This document shows positions 47,761-59,055 of a DNA stretch of 64,000 nucleotides, one piece after another. Origin of the DNA: Bufo bufo (lineage: Eukaryota > Chordata > Amphibia > Anura > Bufonidae); contig NC_053392.1 in assembly GCF_905171765.1 (NCBI RefSeq), positions 35,162,956-35,226,955 of the forward strand. Reading direction: 5' to 3'. The notes below the pieces were generated by a model. That model ran no database searches, was not told the DNA's origin, and saw only the letters and a list, made by a program, of their open reading frames with translations. Within the stretch, counting starts at the first letter, position 1; every line of letters begins with the position of its first letter. The position numbers were made by a program, and so were the translations under genes.

Positions 47761-47769
47761 GAAATCTCA

Positions 47770-48460
47770 AAAATTGGATTGTCATGTGTTATGTCTCCTG
47801 TTGGTCAATATGGCAGTTATCGGCACTTGTCACAAACTGAGAAGGACAGAATCACTGAACTGGTTTATCACTTGGCAGATCACTACACTCCTAGGCCGAG
47901 ATGTCAGCACTGTTCAATGTTGCATGTCCTGGTGGTTAGCAGAACGACGACGACCTGGAATGACAGTGAGAGGTGCAGAGAGGAGAACCTTTGCACGGAC
48001 AGATCACGTGATTAGAAGAATGGCGTGTGGTGATCTATTCTGTACTGCAAGTGAAAGTGGATATCCCAAGCCTAGGGTGACAAACAGTGTCTACACAAAT
48101 CATCAGAAGGCATCTGAATGACATTGGGCTATGAGCCAGGTGTCCAGAAACAAGTGTTCCATTGACCTCACGCCACCACTGTCAAAGGCTATCATGGTGC
48201 ACAGCAATGGAGGCTGGAATAGAGGTCTATCCTCTTGAGTGATGTCCTGCTTTTTTTCTTCGATGCAATGATAGCTGGAGATTGGTCTAGAGACCACATG
48301 GACAACATCATGCAAACGTATTCACAAGGGAACATCACACACTGGTCCTACTCCCTGGATTATGGTGGGGGTGGCATAACATATGGTAGCCTGACCCCTC
48401 TAGTCTTCATTTCAGGTACACCAACAGCTCTGTGTTGAATTTATTTGGTCGTGGAACCAG
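47770..48460 (+). pseudogene. Decayed Tc1-like transposase
   Basis: Plus-strand translation, in several frames, gives LSQTEKDRITELVYHLAD and DVSTVQCCMSWWLAERRRPG (remnant helix-turn-helix region), then GAERRTFARTDHVIRRMA. Later come LTSRHHCQRLSWCTAMEAG and a segment reading THWSYSLDYGGGGITYGSL, which lines up with the THTGP...VMVWGAI block between the first and second catalytic Asp of Tc1/mariner transposases. Stops and frame changes are frequent, the catalytic residues are lost, and no C-terminal DLNPIE block is seen. The family call rests on motif order; terminal repeats were not found, so this is an old copy. Confidence 0.65.
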
Positions 48461-48847
48461 TGGTATGGCAGACTATTTCCATCTGTGCCTTACACTTGGA
48501 GTTGATTGGTGGTCTAGATTAGCACTTGGCTGATTCCATCTGTCCATAGACTTGAAATTAAGTGGTAGTGTAGCACAGCACTCTGCTGTTTCTATCTCTT
48601 CTATAGACTTGGAATTGAGTGGCGGTCTAGTTTAGAGCTCGGCTGTCTCTGTCTCTGCCATAGACTAGAATGGAGCAGCAGTATGAATACTTGACCACTA
48701 CTCCATTCATACACCTCCTAGAGTCTTGTAGCCGTGACAGGACTGGAGTCACCTTTACCAGTGACCTCATTTACATCCCACTGGTTGGATCACCATTGCC
48801 CCAATCCTTATAGGTGGTAAATGTTTTTGGCTAGAATATCCCTTTAA
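48461..48847. repeat. Intergenic sequence ending in a TTAA-element end
   Basis: 48620-48847 contains inverted GGAGCAGCAGTATGAATAC / ACTACTCCATTCATAC words and finishes TAGAATATCCCTTTAA, the inverse of the TTAAAGGGATATTC-style end. The left end is not found. 48480-48660 has a loose 80-bp repeat around ATAGACTTG(G/A)AATT(G/A)AGTGG. Confidence 0.5.
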
Positions 48848-48899
48848 TGGAGGATACAGCTGTTTTATGGTCCTTCTTTATGTATCTCCAGGACTTATG

Positions 48900-49260
48900 T
48901 ATCTCCAGGACTCCACGAAAGCCGATATCTGCAGAAATGAACTTTGCATCTTCTTGTTTTGGACAGCAGATGACATTTTCCTTTATAAAACTTTATTAGT
49001 GTGCATGTGATACTGGCAGGCTGGCCTCTCGCCCGGCCTTTCAAGCAGCATCTCTACAGAGACCTGCTCCTGTACTGTAAATGTGATGGATGACCCCCAG
49101 TTACATTCCATACACTAACAGATGGCGAGGACCAACGTGTAAACATTTATTATGGTTTAACTGACACGTAAAACCTCGGTGCAATAAATATTGAGCAGAA
49201 CCTGCCAGTCTCAGTTACTTCATTACAGAGGAGACTTCTGGAGGTGAAGCAATATGTTAA
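48900..49260. promoter_or_regulatory. Candidate conserved non-coding element
   Basis: Non-repetitive sequence with ACATTTATTATGGTTTAACTG, GTGCAATAAATATTGAGC and TATAAAACTTTATTAG words and no transposon ends or coding motif. Possible regulatory DNA; inference from composition only. Confidence 0.22.
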
Positions 49261-49770
49261 CTGTGGGAAAGCTTAGAGGAAGACTGACGGGCAGCAGACT
49301 ATGGTGCAGCTGGCTCATTCATAAAGATGCCACCCCCCCTCAAGAGCCTACAGGTACCACATCACTTACTGACTATGGACTGCTCATCCTGAGTTTTCAG
49401 ATACATGAATACAATGCAAGAACAATGAAAAAGATAAAACGTTACAAAGGTGGTGTGGCAAAAAGAGGAAGTGGGAACATAATTCCGCATAGCAATGGAC
49501 TTTAATTTGGGGTCAATGGAAAGATGGGTGACAACCTTTGGGCACTAGAATGGTGACAACTCAGCATCCTGGCCCCTTTGTAGCTGTTACAGCTGTGGTT
49601 ATGACCATGTTTGAGGGGAATTTCCAGTGTTCTCCGTTTTGTCAGCCGCAAGGGATAAGACATTAGGGGGATGGACCTCCTCTGGATGTTTCTTCCTGTA
49701 AGTGGGAGTCAATACTACTAAAACGTTATACATCACTATCTGGTCATGATCTTCTGATTGAAGACAATTT
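49261..49770. other. Low-copy sequence
   Basis: Nothing recognised; an 83-codon plus-strand frame at 49254-49505 has no domain features. Confidence 0.35.
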
Positions 49771-49779
49771 CAGTATAAA

Positions 49780-50170
49780 AGCACCTCTCCAAAAGACCAA
49801 GACCATGTCTGTGAGAAGACCGCTCTACATCTAAATCAGTTTTTTCTTTAAATCTAGCCTTAACTTTGAGAAGACCACCCTATGTCTAAATCAAATTTTT
49901 CCTTTAAAACAAGCCTCTACTTTGAGAAGACCACTCCTCCAGAAGGCCAGTTTTCCGTGAGCTTTTGGGTGGTCATTGAGATAGAGCAGATTTTTCACTG
50001 ATATGAGTCTCGTCTTTGAGAGCTATCTGTCTAGAAATCCAGTTTTCCCTGATATTTTGGTTGGTCATTGAGCTAGAACACATTTGTTATTTATATTAGC
50101 CTCCTCTTTGAGAAGACTGCCCATTTAGAAGACCACTTTTCCCTGTAACTGAGAAGACTAATGTTTCCTG
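49780..50170. repeat. Degenerate tandem repeat, roughly 60-110 bp
   Basis: Repeated words TTTGAGAAGACC(A/G)CCC, CCAGTTTTCC, GGTGGTCATTGAG and GAGCAGATTTTTC across about five copies. Confidence 0.8.
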
Positions 50171-50955
50171 AGATTTATTGTATTCATCTCACTAATGTTT
50201 CAAGTTATCATGGTGACAGATACAGTACTCTGTAGCACTACTATTCATTGTCCTCCGTCAAAAAATTGAGCAAATACTGTAAACGTGGACTAAATACAAA
50301 AACGCCATCTGTCCCTTCATTACAACTTCCAATAAACCCAGGACGGACCCTTCTTAGTGGTTATATAAGAGCCATTAGGAAGCGTGGCCTGCTCTGTGTC
50401 TCACTGTCACACTGGCTTATCTTCATTATCACACCAGTCATCAAACCCAAAAAGCAATTACATGATTGCAGTTCACTTCTCCTAACCACATTACGAAGAT
50501 AAAATGTGATAAAAAGGGAACAGTCAGAATATATTTCCATGCAATGAACTGTGATTCACCCCTAGTTTGCTGGTTCAGGACCTTATCAAGACTTTGATAT
50601 CAAACAATGAGAACTTGCAGGATTTGCCGACTGGTTCTTCATGTCAGGCTTAGGATCCTCTCCAAGATGCACAATTAAATGGGAACTTCTTCCAGTTGTG
50701 AGCTGTTGTGAAGCCTAGGGAGAAGAAGGGCCCAAGTTCAGATGGGCTCAAACCACCTTCCGTGTTACCAGACACGGCTCCCCAAGTTCTTCACTAGGAT
50801 GAGTATTATGATGGTGAAGTGACCTCAATCAATCATGAAACTTCCTCTTTCCCTTTTAAAAAGGTTCTGCAGTAGCTGTGGTATCATTACTGTTTTTCTT
50901 ACTTTCTTAATGATTGCTGTCACTCTTGTGGGGTACTCCGGCTGGCTATATGTTT
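50171..50955. other. Low-copy sequence
   Basis: No gene or repeat structure recognised. An 84-codon plus-strand frame at 50248-50502 ends in a hydrophobic stretch (CVSLSHWLIFIITPVI) but has no other support. Confidence 0.35.
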
Positions 50956-50959
50956 TATG

Positions 50960-51895
50960 TCTGACACTATTGCTGGCATTGTTATGAGGACACTGAGACT
51001 GGCTGGGACTGCCATCAGGGCACTCTGCCTTCTTTTTTAATGAGGTGACTGCAACTAGGTCTGTTATAGGAGCAGTCTGGCTGGATTCATTATGAGGGCA
51101 TTGTAGCTGGTTCTGTTATGGGTCAGTTTTTGCTAGTTTCATTATGAGGGACTGTATTTAGCTCTGTTATGGGGCAGTCTGCTGTATTAATTATAAGGGC
51201 ACTGGGGCTGGCACTGTTATGGGGGACAGTCTGGCTGAATTTATTACGAGGGCACTGTGGCTGGCACTGTTATGGGGGGCAGTCTGGTTGGCTTAATTAT
51301 GAGGGCACTGTATCTGGCTCTGTTATGGGGGTCAGTCTGGCTGGCTTCATTATGAGGGCACTGTATCTGGCTCTGTTATGGGGGAAGTCTGGCTGGCTTC
51401 ATTATGAGGGCACTGCATCTTGCTCTGTTATGGGGGAAGTCTGGCTGGCTTCATTATGAGGGCACTGTATCTGGCTCTGTTATGGGGGGCAGTCTGTCTA
51501 GCTTCATTATGAGAGCACTATATTTAGCTCTGTTATTGCGCAGTCATGCTGGCTTTGTTAAGAGGGCACTATACCTGGCTCTGTAATGTGGGAGGTCTGG
51601 CTGGCTTCATTATGAGGGCACTGTATTTAGCTCTGTTATGGGGGCAGTCTGGATGGATTCATTCATTATGAGGGCACTGTAGCTGGCTGTACTATGAGGG
51701 CACTGTAGCTGGCTGTACTATGAGGGCACTGTAGCTGGCTCTACTATGAGGGCACTGTAGCTGGCTCTACTATGAGGGCACTGTAGCTAGCTGTACTATG
51801 AGGGCACTGTAGCTAGCTGTACTATGAGGGCACTGTAGCTGGCTGTACTATGAGGCCACTATAGCTGGCTGTACTATGAGGGCACTGTAGCTGGC
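50960..51895. repeat. Minisatellite with 53-bp and 26-bp periods
   Basis: 51050-51680 has a unit of about 53 bp: GGCTTCATTATGAGGGCACT, GTATCTGGCTCTGTTATGGG, GGCAGTCTGGCT. 51685-51895 shortens to a 26-bp unit GAGGGCACTGTAGCTGGCTG followed by TACTAT. Open frames are repeat-derived. Confidence 0.94.
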
Positions 51896-51899
51896 TGTG

Positions 51900-53140
51900 T
51901 TTCAGAAGGAACTTTGGTGTATATTTTATGGTGGAATGCCTTTCATATGGTGTTACTTTCGATGTCTTCATGGGACCATTTTCTGTGATATATAACATCT
52001 CCATGCCACATGTATTGAACCCTGAAACCCTAAGAGTCGGCAACCATGCAATAAGGTAACATTAACCCTATCGGACAAATCACATTTTTCTGATTTCCTT
52101 GTTCTTGCACAAGATTATTGAATAACCAGGAAAGAAGCCAAATTCAAAAGAATATCTCACACGAAATGATGTCTCAAGCCGCATCCTTGTGCCAGACCCT
52201 TCTTCCAGTCTAGAATATTGTTTTATAACTTCCTGAGGAGTCTTCAGGGGAATAGTCAGTTCATGTGATTTACTGACATCTGCTCCCTTCTCACAATCAT
52301 TCTAGTTTTATAGAGTATTGTGTGATCACTATTAGAGGCTCTGACGAGGGTCCGGGCGTTCCACCACCCTCGCCTTCTGACGTCTCTTACTAGGTGATAC
52401 AATTCATCCCCATTATGTTGAATGGCCACATCTGTGTATGGATTAACTGTACCCGAGCCGGAAAATTAACTCTCACAGGAGCAAAAAAACCTGCTGATGT
52501 TTATCAAGGTTTTGTAGGACCAGGCCCTTCTATGTTGCTCCATGGAATAGTAATGAAAACCATGACAGCTTAATTAGTAAATCTAATTGTTCTTCAGGAG
52601 TTTTTTGGAAGGACACATAGCTAGTAGAATTTGTCATTTTTGTTTGTTGAATGAGATATTGAGGAATTGGGCTAGTCTTGGCTTTAAGTGGAACAAGGGG
52701 CAGAAAAACAAAAGAGATGGATATGGTTCCTCTTGGCTTGTTTGTTTTTGGAAAACATTTTGACTATACTGTGTTGAAGTGAGGTTCCACAGTCTGTATG
52801 GCACTTTATTAAAGAGAGTCAAGAGCATAGCTCTCTTCTCTAGAGGACTTCTATCCAGTGTCAGCCTGAGGTTCCTTAGGCCCACCAGAGGAAAATATTT
52901 TGGTCTCCAACACTTATATCATCAATAAAATCTAAGGGTATGGTTACACATTAATGTTTTCTGATGCAGTTTTGGAAGCCAAAATCAGAATTGAATTTTA
53001 AAAAAGAGAAGTCATATAAATCCTTTATACATTCCTTCCTTTTATGAACCACTTCTGATTTTTGCAACAAGAACCCCGACTGTGACCCTACTCTCAATGG
53101 GTGTGAGTCAAAGAAATAAACCCTAGTGGCAAGTCATTAG
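51900..53140. other. Low-copy sequence
   Basis: No transposon end or tandem repeat seen. Minus-strand frames at 51822-52043 and 52634-52885 have no recognisable domain. Confidence 0.35.
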
Positions 53141-53214
53141 CTCCAATGGCAGCTTTAAATGTTTTTTTTTCTCTTGGACCTTTGATGTCCACTATGGCTT
53201 CAGAGACTGGGCAC

Positions 53215-53920
53215 ACTGGAGGATCCTCTGGTACAATGGTGGGCCAGTCCATCTGTGACTCTATCCTATCCTTGCTAACTGTTCAAGATGAACTGAGTAA
53301 AATGTATGATGACATTAATGTCAACTCTACTCTCCATTACCAAGATGAAAGAAGTTAAGCCTGTTCAACAAATATAATGGGCTTTAATTTGAAAGAACCA
53401 AATGAAATACAAAACTGGGATATGATCCCAGCTAGAAAAATCACATACTTTCATCATAAATAATGTGTTGTATGTAACATAGCTGCTCACTGCTGCTTAA
53501 TATGCTGCTGGGACTTCCTACTGGGAGAGAGGGAGAGGGGTCTGCTTCATTAACACTCTGGGCACTATTGAACATCTTGCCAAATTCTGGCAAGAAGCTG
53601 GGCTAAGGGCCCAGGGCTTCACATGCATTGTTAATTGCTGCTCTTATTATCACCCATACTTCTGGTTACCTAAGAAGTATGTAGATCAAAGAAAAAAACG
53701 AATAAAGTGAGAACTAAAAGTAATCAAACCTGATGATCCCAACTCTCCCTCGACGGCAGATGTCGGAGGGGAAAAGAAGAATAGGAGATGTTGGGAGATA
53801 AGACCTTACAAGAGGAGACTGGCAATGCCTTGTTCTCCTAGGAGGATCCTCTGGCACCTTGGTGGGCCAGCCCAACTGTGACTACATCTAATTCTTGCTG
53901 ACTGTTCAAGATGACCGATT
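53215..53920. repeat. Pair of diverged direct repeats
   Basis: 53217-53298 and 53838-53920 share GGAGGATCCTCTGG, TGGTGGGCCAG, CTTGCT(A/G)ACTGTTCAAGATGA and related words in the same orientation, about 620 bp apart. 53985-54110 further shares inverted words (AAGGTGCC, CTTTGC, TTGGC) with 15770-15845. Family unknown. Confidence 0.65.
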
Positions 53921-54159
53921 GACTGAATTGAGCGAGGAAGTTGGAAGAAATGGCTGTTGGACCATATGGTCGAAGCTAACTTAAGCATATGGCCACCCTT
54001 AGTGCAGAGCCAAAGCAAGACCTTCTCTAACCCTGGGCAAAGCTTCTGTTTTCTAGCCCAGCTTAGTTTACTTGCCAAAGCAAAATAGTTTGATGGCACC
54101 TTCTTAGCAGCCAGCACTGGAGCATTTGCCCCCATAGCCACACACCCCACCAGCTATGT

Positions 54160-54990
54160 CCCTCTTAGTACTCTGCTCACTATTAATATCCTCTGCTGGC
54201 CCTCAGGAACCTTTTAATCACAGGACCCATTATTGTGTCAAATTAGGGCCAGTTTTGCACAGGGTTGAGAATAATCCACCCATACATGGGATGTTTTTTT
54301 CTGTGGGCAGATTTAATCCGCAGATCTCCCTTTTAATATTTTGACATAAACTTCAATAAGTAAAGCAAAAAAAAAGTTGTCAACATTGATCTAAATCAAA
54401 ATTTGTAAATGTTGTCCCGAGCTCGCTGCATTCTATGACTTTTCTCAGCCTAATAAGAAGCTGCGCTGATATTTACTGAGCCGCAAAATCCTCCCCGGTA
54501 ATGATTCTACTCAAGCAAAATGCCTTTGTTCTGTAGGATCGGCCTCGAGATCTGACAGATTCTTCATTATCCTGCTGTACTCAGTGCGGGGAGTCATTTC
54601 CAGCCTGAGCGCTGATCAATGAACGTGCTTGTGTAATAACCGCCATTTACTTCCAACATAGTAAAAATGGAGGAGTCATAGCCTACATTTACCAGAAGGC
54701 ATAAATCAAACCCTGAAAAATAAAAACAAAAACAACAAAAAAAAATGATTCTATTCAAGTCCAATAGCACCCAACTATCTTTTCAAGTTTTGCCCAACTG
54801 GGAGCAGTCATTTCTTATTCTAGTGAGGGACTGTTTTTTGCAGGACAAGTTGTAGTTTTCATTGGCTCCAATATTAAGGTACATAAAACTTTTTCACAAA
54901 GTATTATTTACTGTGCTCTAGAAATAACATTTTCATTATATTCTATGGGTTGAAACAATTGCAAAGATACCAAATACATATTGTTTTATT
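54160..54990. other. Low-copy sequence with a candidate non-coding element
   Basis: 54425-54700 is non-repetitive, with CAGCCTAATAAGAAGCTG, GGTAATGATTCTACTC, TCTTCATTATCCTGC and GTGTAATAACCGCCATTTAC. It has no coding motif. It could be conserved regulatory DNA; unsupported without alignment. Confidence 0.28.
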
Positions 54991-54995
54991 CATTC

Positions 54996-55382
54996 TTAAA
55001 GAGCACCTATTAGTAGGCTCAACCCTATTAAACCAGATGTCCCATCTGGTAGGGCTGATCCTGCTGATTAAAACGACACCTATCTTGTGAAAATCGGTTG
55101 TGGTGTTCCAAAGAAAAAATACTTTTATTCTTTGTGCACAATGTGGGCTTCAGTTCACCAAGGGGCGGGGAGTAGCTCCTCAGTGTACCTCCGCTCTCCA
55201 CTGTTGACCACACCCCTTGGTGTGCTGAAGCAATTACCTGTGTAAAGACTTAAATGTTTTTTTTCTTGGGAATGACACAACCGATTTTCACGACTCAGGT
55301 ATAATTTTAATCAGCAAGATCAATCCTACCAGGAGGTATACCTGGCTTAATAGGTTTGATCCTGCTGATTGATGCCCTTTAA
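54996..55382. mobile_element. TTAA-bounded element adjoining the large palindrome
   Basis: Begins TTAAAGAGCACCTATTAGTA and ends with the inverse of TTAAAGGGCATCAATCAGCA. Internal inverted pairs include AAAATCGGTTGTG/CAACCGATTTTC and TCCTGCTGATTAAAA/TTTTAATCAGCA. The right TTAA (55379-55382) is also the first TTAA of the next element. Confidence 0.75.
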
Positions 55383-55865
55383 CCACTTCACATCCGCCCA
55401 TAGGATATAAACGTACTATGGGTGGATGTTTATCTCTGAATGGAAGTTCTGGAAGGTTCATTCAGAGATGGCAGCTGCACGCTAATCGTGCAGCTGCCGA
55501 GCGGGGGCCCGCTGTCAGTGACAGCAGGGCACCCCAGAGAGAAAGCAGGGACAGTTCCCAGGTGTCCGTGCCTTCTAGATCGCTGTATACACAGCGCTCA
55601 ACGAGCGCTGTGTATACAGATCAGGAGCCCCTACATAAGAAAATCGCTCAAAAAAAAATAAAATAATATTGGTCTCAGAACATGGAGACATTAAAACATA
55701 ATTTTTTTGTTTCAAAAATGCTATTATTGTGGTAAAGTTAAAAAAGTATACATATTAGGTTTCTCTACGTCCGTAACAACCATCTCAATAAAAATATCAC
55801 ATGACCTTACCTCTCAGGTGAACACTGTAAAAAAAAAATTAAAAAAAAACTGTGCCAAAAAAAGC

Positions 55866-55918
55866 ATTAGCATGAATTTTTGAAATAATAATAAAGATTT
55901 ATTTAATTTAAAAAAACA
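55866..55918 (+). mobile_element. 53-bp LINE 3' tail insertion
   Basis: Flanked by a 14-bp duplication GTGCCAAAAAAAGC at 55852-55865 and 55919-55932. The insert ends ATAATAATAAAGATTTATTT followed by AATTTAAAAAAA, a 3' end with a polyadenylation-like signal. It is the same 3' end as the next insertion but in the plus orientation and cut to about 50 bp. Confidence 0.75.
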
Positions 55919-55990
55919 GTGCCAAAAAAAGCTTTTTTTGTCACTTTTTTTTAAATTAAATAAATCTTTATTATTATTTCAAAAATTCAT
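55872..55990. repeat. 45-bp perfect hairpin made by two LINE tails
   Basis: Bases 55872-55916 and 55946-55990 are exact inverted copies of the same AT-rich LINE 3' end, separated by 29 bases of host sequence and duplications. Confidence 0.9.
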
Positions 55991-56203
55991 TACAATCATC
56001 AACAATATTAATTATTTTTACATTATAAGACAATATAAATACAATTTATAAATTACCCACCCAATTACCCCAACGCCTGTTGCTCCACAAAAAAACGTAC
56101 TCCTCCTTAACCCATCGCCTCTCCCCATGCCCCCCCAGCCAGTTCTTAATCATTTTAACCACTTCTGCCACAGTCTAACAAATCAAACATTTTTCTTTAT
56201 CGA
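55945..56203 (-). mobile_element. 5'-truncated LINE 3' end
   Basis: Flanked by a perfect 12-bp duplication TTTTTTTGTCAC at 55933-55944 and 56204-56215. Read on the minus strand it runs through a short remnant of coding-like sequence (AAGAACTGGCTGGGGGG, CGTTTTTTTGTGGAGCAAC) to AATAATAATAAAGATTTATT and an A-rich tail. Variable-length duplications, 5' truncation and an A-rich tail are hallmarks of LINE-type insertion. Confidence 0.78.
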
Positions 56204-56215
56204 TTTTTTTGTCAC

Positions 56216-58140
56216 CTTACATCACAAAAATTGCAACACCAAGCAATCAGAAAGGCGTATGCCCCCCAAAATAGTACCAATCAAACCGTCACCTCATACC
56301 GCAAAAAATGAGATTCTACCTAAGACAATCAGTCAAAAAATAAAAAAACTATGACTCTCAGACAATGGAGACACTAAAATATGTTTTTTTTTTGCTTCAA
56401 AACTGCTATCATTGTGTTAAAGTGAAAGAAATAAAAAAAAGAATACATATTAGGTATTGCCACGTCCGTAACAACCATCTCTATAAAAATATTACATAAC
56501 CTAAACCCTTCAGATGAGCACCGTAAAAAAAGAAAAAGAAAAAAACTGTGGCAAAAAAACAAAAACATTTTTTTTACCTTACATCACAAAAATTGCAACA
56601 CCAGGTGATCAAAAAGGCATATGCCCCCCAAAAAAGTACCAATCAAACTAACAAAAAATAAAAAAAACTATGACTCTTAGACAATGGAGACACTAAAATA
56701 TGTTTTTTTTTTGCTTCAAAACTGCTATTAGGGTGCATTCACATCACCGTTTAACTTTTCGTTCTTCTGATCCATCAGAAGAAGGGCTCGTTCAAATGAA
56801 CGTGTGCTGCCCGTTGCCATATTGCGGACCGCATTTGCGGATCCACAATACACAGGCACCGTTCCATGTGCATTACGGATGCGGACTCATTCACTTCAAT
56901 GGGTCCGCAAATAAGGAGATACGGAATGGTGCTGAACGGAAACACGGAATGGAAGACTACGGAAGCACTACGGAGTACTTTCTGGGGTTCCGTTCCGTGC
57001 CTCCGCACCGCAAAAAGATAGAACATGCTCTATCTTTTTGCGGAACGGAGGGATCGTGGACCCATTCAACTGAATGGGTCCACGATCCCCATGCGGCTGG
57101 GCCACGGATCCTGTTGCATCAGTTGTCATACGTTTGAACCATTTCTGTCTGAGATTTGTTTTTTACATGGGAAAAAACTGCATGCAGTACTTTTTTTTCT
57201 ACTAAAAAAAACGGATCTCAGACAGAAATGGCTCAAACAGATGACAACTGATGCAACAGGATCCGTTTTTTTAAAGGATCTGTTATTTCCCCCCCCCCCT
57301 CTCTCTCTTCTTCTGACGGATCAGAAGAACGGAAAGCTAAACGGTGATATGAAAGCACCCTTATTGTCTTAAATTGAAATAAATAAATAAAAATATACAT
57401 ATTTGGTATCGCCGCATCCGTAAAACAACCAGCTCTATAAAACTATCACATGACATAACCCCTCAGGTGAACACCGTAAAAAAATAAAAATAAAAACAGT
57501 GCAAAAAAAGCCATTTTTTGTCACCTAACATCACATAAAGTGCAACACCAAGCGATCAAAAGGCGTATGCCCCCCAAAATAGTACCAATCAAACCGTCAC
57601 ATCATTTGGGAAAAAATAAGACCCTAATTAAGACAATCGGTCAAAAAAAATAATAATCTGTGGCTCTCAGACTATGGAGACACTAAAACATAATTTTTTT
57701 GGTTTCAAAAATGCTATTATTGTGTAAAACTTAAATAAAAAAGTATACATATTAGCTATTGCCACGTCCGTAACGATCTGCTCTATAAAAGTGTCACATG
57801 ATCTAACCCTTTAGGTGAACGCTATAAAAGTAAATAAATAAAAACTGTGCTAAAACAACAATTTTTTTGGTCACCTTGCTGCATAAAGTGTAATAATGAA
57901 TGATCAAAAAATCATATGTACCCAAAAATGGTACCAATAAAAACATCAACTCTTCCTGCAAAAAACAAGCCACTGCACAAGACGATCGGTAGAAAAAAAT
58001 AATATATGGCGTTCAAAAATGCTTTATTACGTAAAACTGAAACATTTGCATTGCATCCGTAACAACCTGCTCTACAAAAATACCACATGATCTAACCTGT
58101 CAGATGAATGTTGTAAAAAATAAAAACTATGCCTGTTACC
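56216..58140. repeat. Tandem modules in the left arm
   Basis: Repeated module with CATCACAAAAATTGCAACACC, CATATGCCCCCCAAAA, GTACCAATCAAAC and ATTAGGTATTGCCACGTCC, seen from about 56216, 56577 and 57520. It is the inverse of the modules at 59935-60900. Long poly-A/T stretches separate the words. Confidence 0.85.
56731..57360. mobile_element. Harbinger-like inverted-repeat element in the left arm
   Basis: Flanked by TTA at 56728-56730 and 57361-57363. Ends are GGGTGCATTCACATCACCGT and, inverted, GGGTGCTTTCATATCACCGT, with arms of about 50 bp (including CTTCTGATCC(A/G)TCAGAAG). The interior holds further inverted segments (CAACTGATGCAACAGGATCC, CGTTCCGTGC). The neighbouring module at 56391-56425 shows the uninterrupted site. 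A TWA duplication and this end structure fit PIF/Harbinger. Plus- and minus-strand frames across it are not genes. Confidence 0.82.
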
Positions 58141-58749
58141 TTGCCTCACAAAAAATGTTATATAGAGCAATTAAAAATCAAATGTACCCCAAAATAGTAC
58201 CCATAAAACTGGCCCCTTATCCCCTAGTTTCCAAAATGGGGTCACTTTTTGGGAGTTTCTACTGTAAGGGGCGCTTCAAATGGAACATGGCATCTAAAAA
58301 CCAGTTCAGCAAAATCTGCCTTCCAAAAACCATATGGCGCTTCTTTTCTGGGTAATAAATATTGAATTTTTGTTTGGCTGTTAAGCCTCGATGTGTTAAA
58401 GAAAAAAATGGAATAAAATGTAAAATCTGCCAAAAAAGTGAAATTTAGAAATTTCATCTCCATTTTCCTTTCATTCTTGTGGAACACCTAAAGGGTTAAC
58501 AAAGTTTGTAAAATCAGTTTTGAGTAACTTGAGGGGTGTATTTTCTACAATGGGGGCATTTATAAAGGGGGAGGGGTGTTTCCACTATGTAAGCCCTACA
58601 AAGTGACTTCAGACCTGAACTTGTCCTTAAAAAGTGGGTTTTGGAAATTTTCTTAAAAATTTTAAGAATTGCTAAGCCTTCTAACGTCCTAAAATTTTTT
58701 AATTACATTTACAAAATGATGCCAACATAAAGTAAAAATATGGGGAATG

Positions 58750-59055
58750 TTAACCACTTGCCATCTGGGCCATTTGCCCCCTTCCTGACCAGGCCAAATT
58801 TTGCAAAACTGACATATCTCACTTTATGTGGTAATAACTTTGGAACGCCTTTATTTATCCAAGTCATTCAGAGATTGTTTTCTCGTGACACATTGTACTT
58901 CATGATAATCATAAATTTGAGTCAAAATATTTCACCTTTATTTATGAAAAAATCCCAAATTTACACAAAAATTTGAAAAATTCGCAATTTTCTAAATTTC
59001 AATTTCTCTGCTTTTAAAACAGAAAGTGATACCTCATAAAATATTTATTATTTAA
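58750..59055 (+). mobile_element. 306-bp TTAA unit at the palindrome centre (E)
   Basis: TTAACCACTTGCCATCTGGG at the left and TATTTATTATTTAA at the right; TTAA at both ends. It lies exactly between the mirrored sequences GGGGAATG and CATTCCCC. An inverted copy of the same length lies at 61533-61838. Confidence 0.85.
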
